A stretch of DNA of 47,163 bases from CAZTII01 sp964613305 (GTDB taxonomy: Bacteria > Bacillota_I > Bacilli_A > Erysipelotrichales > Erysipelotrichaceae): the NCBI GenBank assembly GCA_964613305.1, contig CAZTII010000007.1, forward strand, positions 1-47,163. The letters are read 5' to 3'. Positions 43,600-47,163 of the stretch are shown here, piece after piece. The position numbers and the translations under genes were made by a program. The notes beneath the pieces were generated by a model that worked only from the letters and a program-made list of their open reading frames with translations, was not told the DNA's origin and did no database searches. Within the stretch, counting starts at the first letter, position 1. Every line of letters starts with the position of its first letter.

Positions 43600-43671
43600 A
43601 GACACATTTCTTGTTTTTTCTACCACATCATAAAGTTTTATGAAAATATAGAAATTTATTAGTAACTATTA

Positions 43672-43677
43672 TATAAT
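43672..43677 (+). promoter_or_regulatory. -10 box of the HAD phosphatase gene
   Basis: TATAAT 24 bases before the ATG at 43702; no convincing -35 at 17 bases. Confidence 0.4.
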
Positions 43678-43701
43678 GTAGCCTGTAGAAAAGAGGGCAA
43701 A

Positions 43702-44502
43702 ATGAATACAATTAAACTATTAGTTACTGACATCGATGGAACGATTATTCCTTACGGAAAAGATAGAATATCCCCTAAATTACATGATGCATTTGTAAAA
43801 GCAAAAGAAAACGGCTGTCAAATATTAATCGCAACTGGTAGAAACTATTATTTTATGCAGCCAACGTTATTTTCTGACTTGGATCCTGATTATGTTGTTA
43901 CGATTAATGGTTCTTGTTTAGTAGATAAAGACGGTAAATTAATTCAAGGCTTTTATATTGATGATGCCATCGTTGAAGAATTAACTCGTCGCTGTGATGC
44001 AAAAAACATTGGTTTAGGAATTAAATTTCAAAATGCAATCGTTGCATACAGCCACTGTCAACAATTTAAAGATGGTTATTTAGGTAATAAAGACTACGGC
44101 GATTTTTTCTTTGAAAACGATAAAAATAATCCTTATCACTTAACACATGAAAAAGCGATGGGTTTCTTCTTAATCGGTGAAGAAGATGCTATTGAACAAT
44201 TAAAAGATGAAATGCCTGAAGTTATCTTTGCTTGGTCATTTACAAATGGTTATGATGCTTATCCACGTGGTTTCTCTAAAGCGATGAGTGTTGACTTTGT
44301 TTTAGAAAAATTAAATTTAACATGGGACAATGTCATGGCGTTTGGTGATGCTGAAAATGATATCGAAATGATTAGTAAAGCAAAAATTGGTGTCGCTATG
44401 GGTGATGCTAAAGAAATTGTTTTAGGTTATGCAGACTTTGTTACTAAAACAGCGCTTGATGATGGTGTTGCATACGCTTTAGAACACTTTAATATTATTT
44501 AA
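43702..44502 (+). CDS. Cof-type HAD-superfamily phosphatase
   Basis: The 266-residue enzyme has HAD motif I VTDIDGTIIPYG, motif II LIATGRNYYF, a C2-type cap and motifs III/IV KAMSVDFVLEKL and MAFGDAENDIEMI. Members dephosphorylate sugar phosphates, FMN or pyridoxal phosphate; the substrate is not predictable. Single-gene unit with its own terminator. Confidence 0.9.
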   Translation: MNTIKLLVTDIDGTIIPYGKDRISPKLHDAFVKAKENGCQILIATGRNYYFMQPTLFSDLDPDYVVTINGSCLVDKDGKLIQGFYIDDAIVEELTRRCDAKNIGLGIKFQNAIVAYSHCQQFKDGYLGNKDYGDFFFENDKNNPYHLTHEKAMGFFLIGEEDAIEQLKDEMPEVIFAWSFTNGYDAYPRGFSKAMSVDFVLEKLNLTWDNVMAFGDAENDIEMISKAKIGVAMGDAKEIVLGYADFVTKTALDDGVAYALEHFNII

Positions 44503-44527
44503 GGAATACATGTATTCCTTTTTTTTA
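44501..44527 (+). terminator. Terminator of the HAD gene
   Basis: AAGGAATACA pairs perfectly with TGTATTCCTT (44501-44520), followed by seven T. It overlaps the stop codon. It may also slow transcription from the convergent gene. Confidence 0.8.
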
Positions 44528-45388
44528 TAGCGCTAATAGAGGTAAAAATAAACTTTGTTTTTCGCCATATATGTTATTCCAACATAACCCTACACAGGCT
44601 AAACCCATTCCAATGTAATCATCACTTTTTTTACCATAAAAACTATCATTGACAATAGGAAAGCCAGTTGATGATAAATGTACTCTAATTTGATGAGTTC
44701 TTCCTGTAATAAGTTCACATTTAACACAACTGTATTTATCATTGTGAGTAAGCGGCGTTACAATGGTAATTGCTTCTTTTCCACTATTCGAAATACGAAA
44801 ACGATTATTTTGATGACGATCTTTTCCAATTGGACGATGAATCGTTCTCTTCGTTGTCATTTTTCCAAATACTATTGCATGATATTCTCGATACACTGTT
44901 TGACTAGAAAATTGTTCATCAAAAAAAGGTTGTAACAGTGAACATTTAGAAAACATAACCAACCCTTTTGTATCCGCATCTAAGCGGTGCAAAGGTCGTA
45001 TAAAATGATGCTGATTTGACCGTTTGTAATAAGCAGCTACTTGGTTTGCTAACGTTCCATTTACCGTTTTATCATCTGGGTGGATAATAATTCCTTCTTC
45101 TTTATTTACAATTAATACAAAATCATCCTCATACACAACACATGCTTCTTTCTCATCAGCCACAAAATCTATTTCTTCTTCATTGCTTACTTTGATACAA
45201 TCACCAATAAAAACATGTTCATTTAATCGTGCATTTTTATCATTATTAAAAATTCTTTTTTCGTGAAAAAGAGTATTCTGTTTTTTTAAGGATATTTTTA
45301 ATAATGATAAACAATCAGAAATCATTAAACCATTCATTTTTTCGTGAATTGTGACACATAAACAGTTCTCATTTACACTAATTTTCAT
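44525..45388 (-). CDS. RluA-family pseudouridine synthase (RluD-like)
   Basis: The 287-residue enzyme has an N-terminal region of about 85 residues in S4-like position (LNEHVFIGDCIKV) and a catalytic domain with the aspartate in PLHRLDADTKGLV and the second motif ELITGRTHQIRVHLSSTGFP. It is a second, different RluA paralogue beside the one at 13300. The target uridine is not predictable. Confidence 0.87.
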   Translation of the reverse strand: MKISVNENCLCVTIHEKMNGLMISDCLSLLKISLKKQNTLFHEKRIFNNDKNARLNEHVFIGDCIKVSNEEEIDFVADEKEACVVYEDDFVLIVNKEEGIIIHPDDKTVNGTLANQVAAYYKRSNQHHFIRPLHRLDADTKGLVMFSKCSLLQPFFDEQFSSQTVYREYHAIVFGKMTTKRTIHRPIGKDRHQNNRFRISNSGKEAITIVTPLTHNDKYSCVKCELITGRTHQIRVHLSSTGFPIVNDSFYGKKSDDYIGMGLACVGLCWNNIYGEKQSLFLPLLAL

Positions 45389-45470
45389 ACGATTACCTCT
45401 ATATTATTGTACTTAATCAATTTTAAAAAACAAGTTGAACAACTAAATAATGCAATTATTTTAAAAAAAT

Positions 45471-45478
45471 GATACACT
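45471..45478 (+). promoter_or_regulatory. Extended -10-like promoter of gpmI
   Basis: TGATACACT reads as TG-N-TACACT (TACACT 45473-45478), 30 bases before the ATG at 45509. No -35 at proper spacing was found; TTGAAC at 45435-45440 is too far. Confidence 0.35.
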
Positions 45479-45508
45479 ATGTATTGGAAAGAAAAAGAGG
45501 AATTAACG

Positions 45509-47065
45509 ATGAAAAAACCTGTTGTATTAGTCGTTATGGATGGAATAGGCATTACTGAAAAAGATAACGGAAATGCTGTAATGCATGCATATACTCCCCA
45601 TCTTGACTACTTAACACAAAACTGTCCTTACACAACAATTAAAGCACATGGAGTTGCTGTTGGATTGCCAAGCGATGATGATATGGGCAACTCAGAAGTT
45701 GGTCATAATGCCTTAGGATGTGGCCAAGTATATAGCCAAGGAGCTAAACTTGTAAACCAAAGCATCGAATCAGGATATATTTTTACCAGTGATACATGGA
45801 AACAATGTTGCCAAGGCAATACATTGCACTTTATTGGTCTATTGTCTGATGGTAATGTTCACTCACACATCGATCACTTAGAAGCGATGATCAAACAAGC
45901 AAAAAAAGACAATGTTAAAAAAGTACGTCTTCATATCTTATTAGATGGACGTGATGTTCCGGCTACAAGCGGTTTAATTTATGTAGAACGAATTGAATCA
46001 TTTATCGCTTCACTAAACGATGATTCTTTTGATTGCCAAGTTGCTAGCGGTGGCGGAAGAATGGTTATCACAATGGACCGTTACGATGCAAATTGGTCAA
46101 TGGTTGAACAAGGATGGAAAACTCACGTTCGTGGTGAAGGTCGTCAATTCAGTAGCGCTAAAGAAGCAATCGAAACATACCGTAACGAATTACACGTGAA
46201 TGACCAAGATTTACCAGCGTTTGTCATCGCAAAAGATGGACAACCTCTTGGTAAAATCGTTGATGGTGATAGTGTTGTATTATTTAACTTTAGAGGTGAT
46301 AGAGCGATTGAAATTTCTAAAGCGTTTGAATATGATACAATTGAACAATTTGATAGAGGAACTAAGCCGAATGTATTCTTTGCTGGTATGCTTCAATATG
46401 ATGGCGACTTAAAATTACCAAATAATTTCCTAGTTGCTCCACCAAAAATTGAAAATACATTAAGCGAATTCTTAGTTAAAAATAATATTAAATCATACGC
46501 AATTTCTGAAACTCAAAAATATGGACACGTTACTTATTTCTGGAATGGAAACCGCAGTGATAAATTCAGTGAACAATTAGAAGATTGGGTAGAAGTAGCA
46601 AGCGATGTTGTTCCATTTGACGAACGTCCTTGGATGAAAGCTGCTGAAGTTACTGATTTATTAGTAGATGCAATTTTATCAAAGAAATATGATTTCTTAC
46701 GTGTTAACTATCCAAATGGCGACATGGTTGGTCATACCGGTAACTATCAAGCAGCAATGATTGGTGTAGAAACAGTTGACTTAGTATTAAAACGCCTAAT
46801 GGATGCATGTAAAGAAGTAAATGCAACATTACTCGTAACTGCTGACCATGGAAATGCTGATGAAATGGCTGAAAAACGTAAAAACCCAAGTGATCCAATG
46901 AAACCAAAAACAGCACATACATTAAATCCAGTTCCATTTATTGTATACAATTATGATTGTACAATAAAAGAAGGAAGCTTTGGTTTAAGTAATGTTGCTA
47001 GTACTGTTGCTACATGTCTTGGTTTAGAAGCTCCTACTTGTTGGGATGAAAGTATTATTAAATAA
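45509..47065 (+). CDS. gpmI: 2,3-bisphosphoglycerate-independent phosphoglycerate mutase
   Basis: GpmI isomerises 3- and 2-phosphoglycerate using two manganese ions. The catalytic serine is Ser62 in DDMGNSEVGHNALG, and other motifs are VVMDGIGITEKDNGNAV, HILLDGRDVPATSG, NYPNGDMVGHTGN and VTADHGNADEM. ATG 45509 is preceded by GAGG at 9 nt; a longer frame from 45479 extends into the promoter. The length of 518 is typical of the family. Confidence 0.96.
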   Translation: MKKPVVLVVMDGIGITEKDNGNAVMHAYTPHLDYLTQNCPYTTIKAHGVAVGLPSDDDMGNSEVGHNALGCGQVYSQGAKLVNQSIESGYIFTSDTWKQCCQGNTLHFIGLLSDGNVHSHIDHLEAMIKQAKKDNVKKVRLHILLDGRDVPATSGLIYVERIESFIASLNDDSFDCQVASGGGRMVITMDRYDANWSMVEQGWKTHVRGEGRQFSSAKEAIETYRNELHVNDQDLPAFVIAKDGQPLGKIVDGDSVVLFNFRGDRAIEISKAFEYDTIEQFDRGTKPNVFFAGMLQYDGDLKLPNNFLVAPPKIENTLSEFLVKNNIKSYAISETQKYGHVTYFWNGNRSDKFSEQLEDWVEVASDVVPFDERPWMKAAEVTDLLVDAILSKKYDFLRVNYPNGDMVGHTGNYQAAMIGVETVDLVLKRLMDACKEVNATLLVTADHGNADEMAEKRKNPSDPMKPKTAHTLNPVPFIVYNYDCTIKEGSFGLSNVASTVATCLGLEAPTCWDESIIK

Positions 47066-47087
47066 AACTGCTTAGGCAGTTTTTTTG
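47064..47087 (+). terminator. Terminator of gpmI
   Basis: AAAACTGC (47064-47071) pairs with GCAGTTTT (47076-47083) around a 4-nt loop, followed by additional T. The remaining bases to the window edge are AT-rich and contain TTGACA at 47140-47145, possibly the -35 of the next operon. Confidence 0.8.
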
Positions 47088-47163
47088 TACCTATAAAAAA
47101 AATACAGTATAAAATGGTACCATAGATAGGCACTAATTGTTGACACCTAAAAAGTGTAAATAA

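Noticed and set aside
46704..47133. Minus-strand open frames opposite the end of gpmI
   Set aside because: Shadows of the gpmI coding strand; they cross the terminator.
47131..47163. TTGACAC...GTGTAAA near the right edge as a CIRCE-like operator
   Set aside because: The half-sites do not match CIRCE and the window ends before a -10 or gene can be seen.

Overview
The window is mostly an ordinary low-G+C Bacillota chromosome. Housekeeping proteins, AT-rich spacers with TATAAT-type promoters and many rho-independent terminators fit an Erysipelotrichia-like gut Firmicute. Supporting traits are a GatCAB amidotransferase whose GatA carries a Mollicutes-like GDSIRKPA active-site block, a type III glutamine synthetase, and TGA used as a stop codon. 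The assignment is an inference from gene style and was not tested by a database search.

Layout. (1) 1-2868 is accessory DNA: the start of a RhuM-family gene running off the left edge, then a G+C-richer island (about 631-2640, near 50% by eye against roughly a third elsewhere). The island holds a frameshifted hypothetical gene, a sigma-region-4-like regulator whose ribosome binding site lies inside a long hairpin, and a small membrane protein. It is followed by a terminator and four degenerate ~30 bp tandem repeats. (2) 2869-12202, minus strand: pcrA-ligA-gatC-gatA-gatB-membrane protein-rlmD, tightly packed with several stop/start overlaps. (3) 12425-15212, plus strand: methyltransferase, RluA-type pseudouridine synthase and LAS-type D,D-carboxypeptidase, joined by ATGA overlaps. 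(4) 15256-16110: a patatin-like phospholipase. (5) 16174-23252, minus strand: a compact Tad/type IV-pilus-like locus (50-aa pilin-like peptide, CpaB, CpaF, TadB, TadC, TadE-like proteins and an 882-aa secreted protein) with no prepilin peptidase or TadZ in the window.

(6) 23454-26920: two multi-membrane GT-C-type proteins. (7) 26852-28271, minus: an EamA transporter and a YfcE phosphodiesterase. (8) 28396-31001: a coenzyme A cassette (ECF S component, CoaBC, type III pantothenate kinase) behind an inverted repeat and a leader hairpin. (9) 31028-35540: pgi and an S1 protein diverging from a YuiD-like protein, an Nfu protein and glnN. (10) 35596-40328, minus: trxA, nagB, an aldose epimerase, a YgiQ radical SAM protein and an acyltransferase. 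(11) 40494-47065: a phosphodiester glycosidase with an unknown partner, pta, a HAD phosphatase, a second RluA-type enzyme and gpmI.

How the genes work together: regions 2 and 3 handle DNA replication/repair, tRNA charging fidelity, rRNA modification and wall trimming. Region 5 builds an envelope filament or secretion machine, and region 6 may decorate surface polymers. Region 8 makes CoA from imported pantothenate. Regions 9-11 supply sugar-phosphate interconversion, nitrogen assimilation, redox balance and acetyl-phosphate metabolism. The most unusual parts are the left-edge island with its RBS-sequestering leader and the minimal Tad-like locus.
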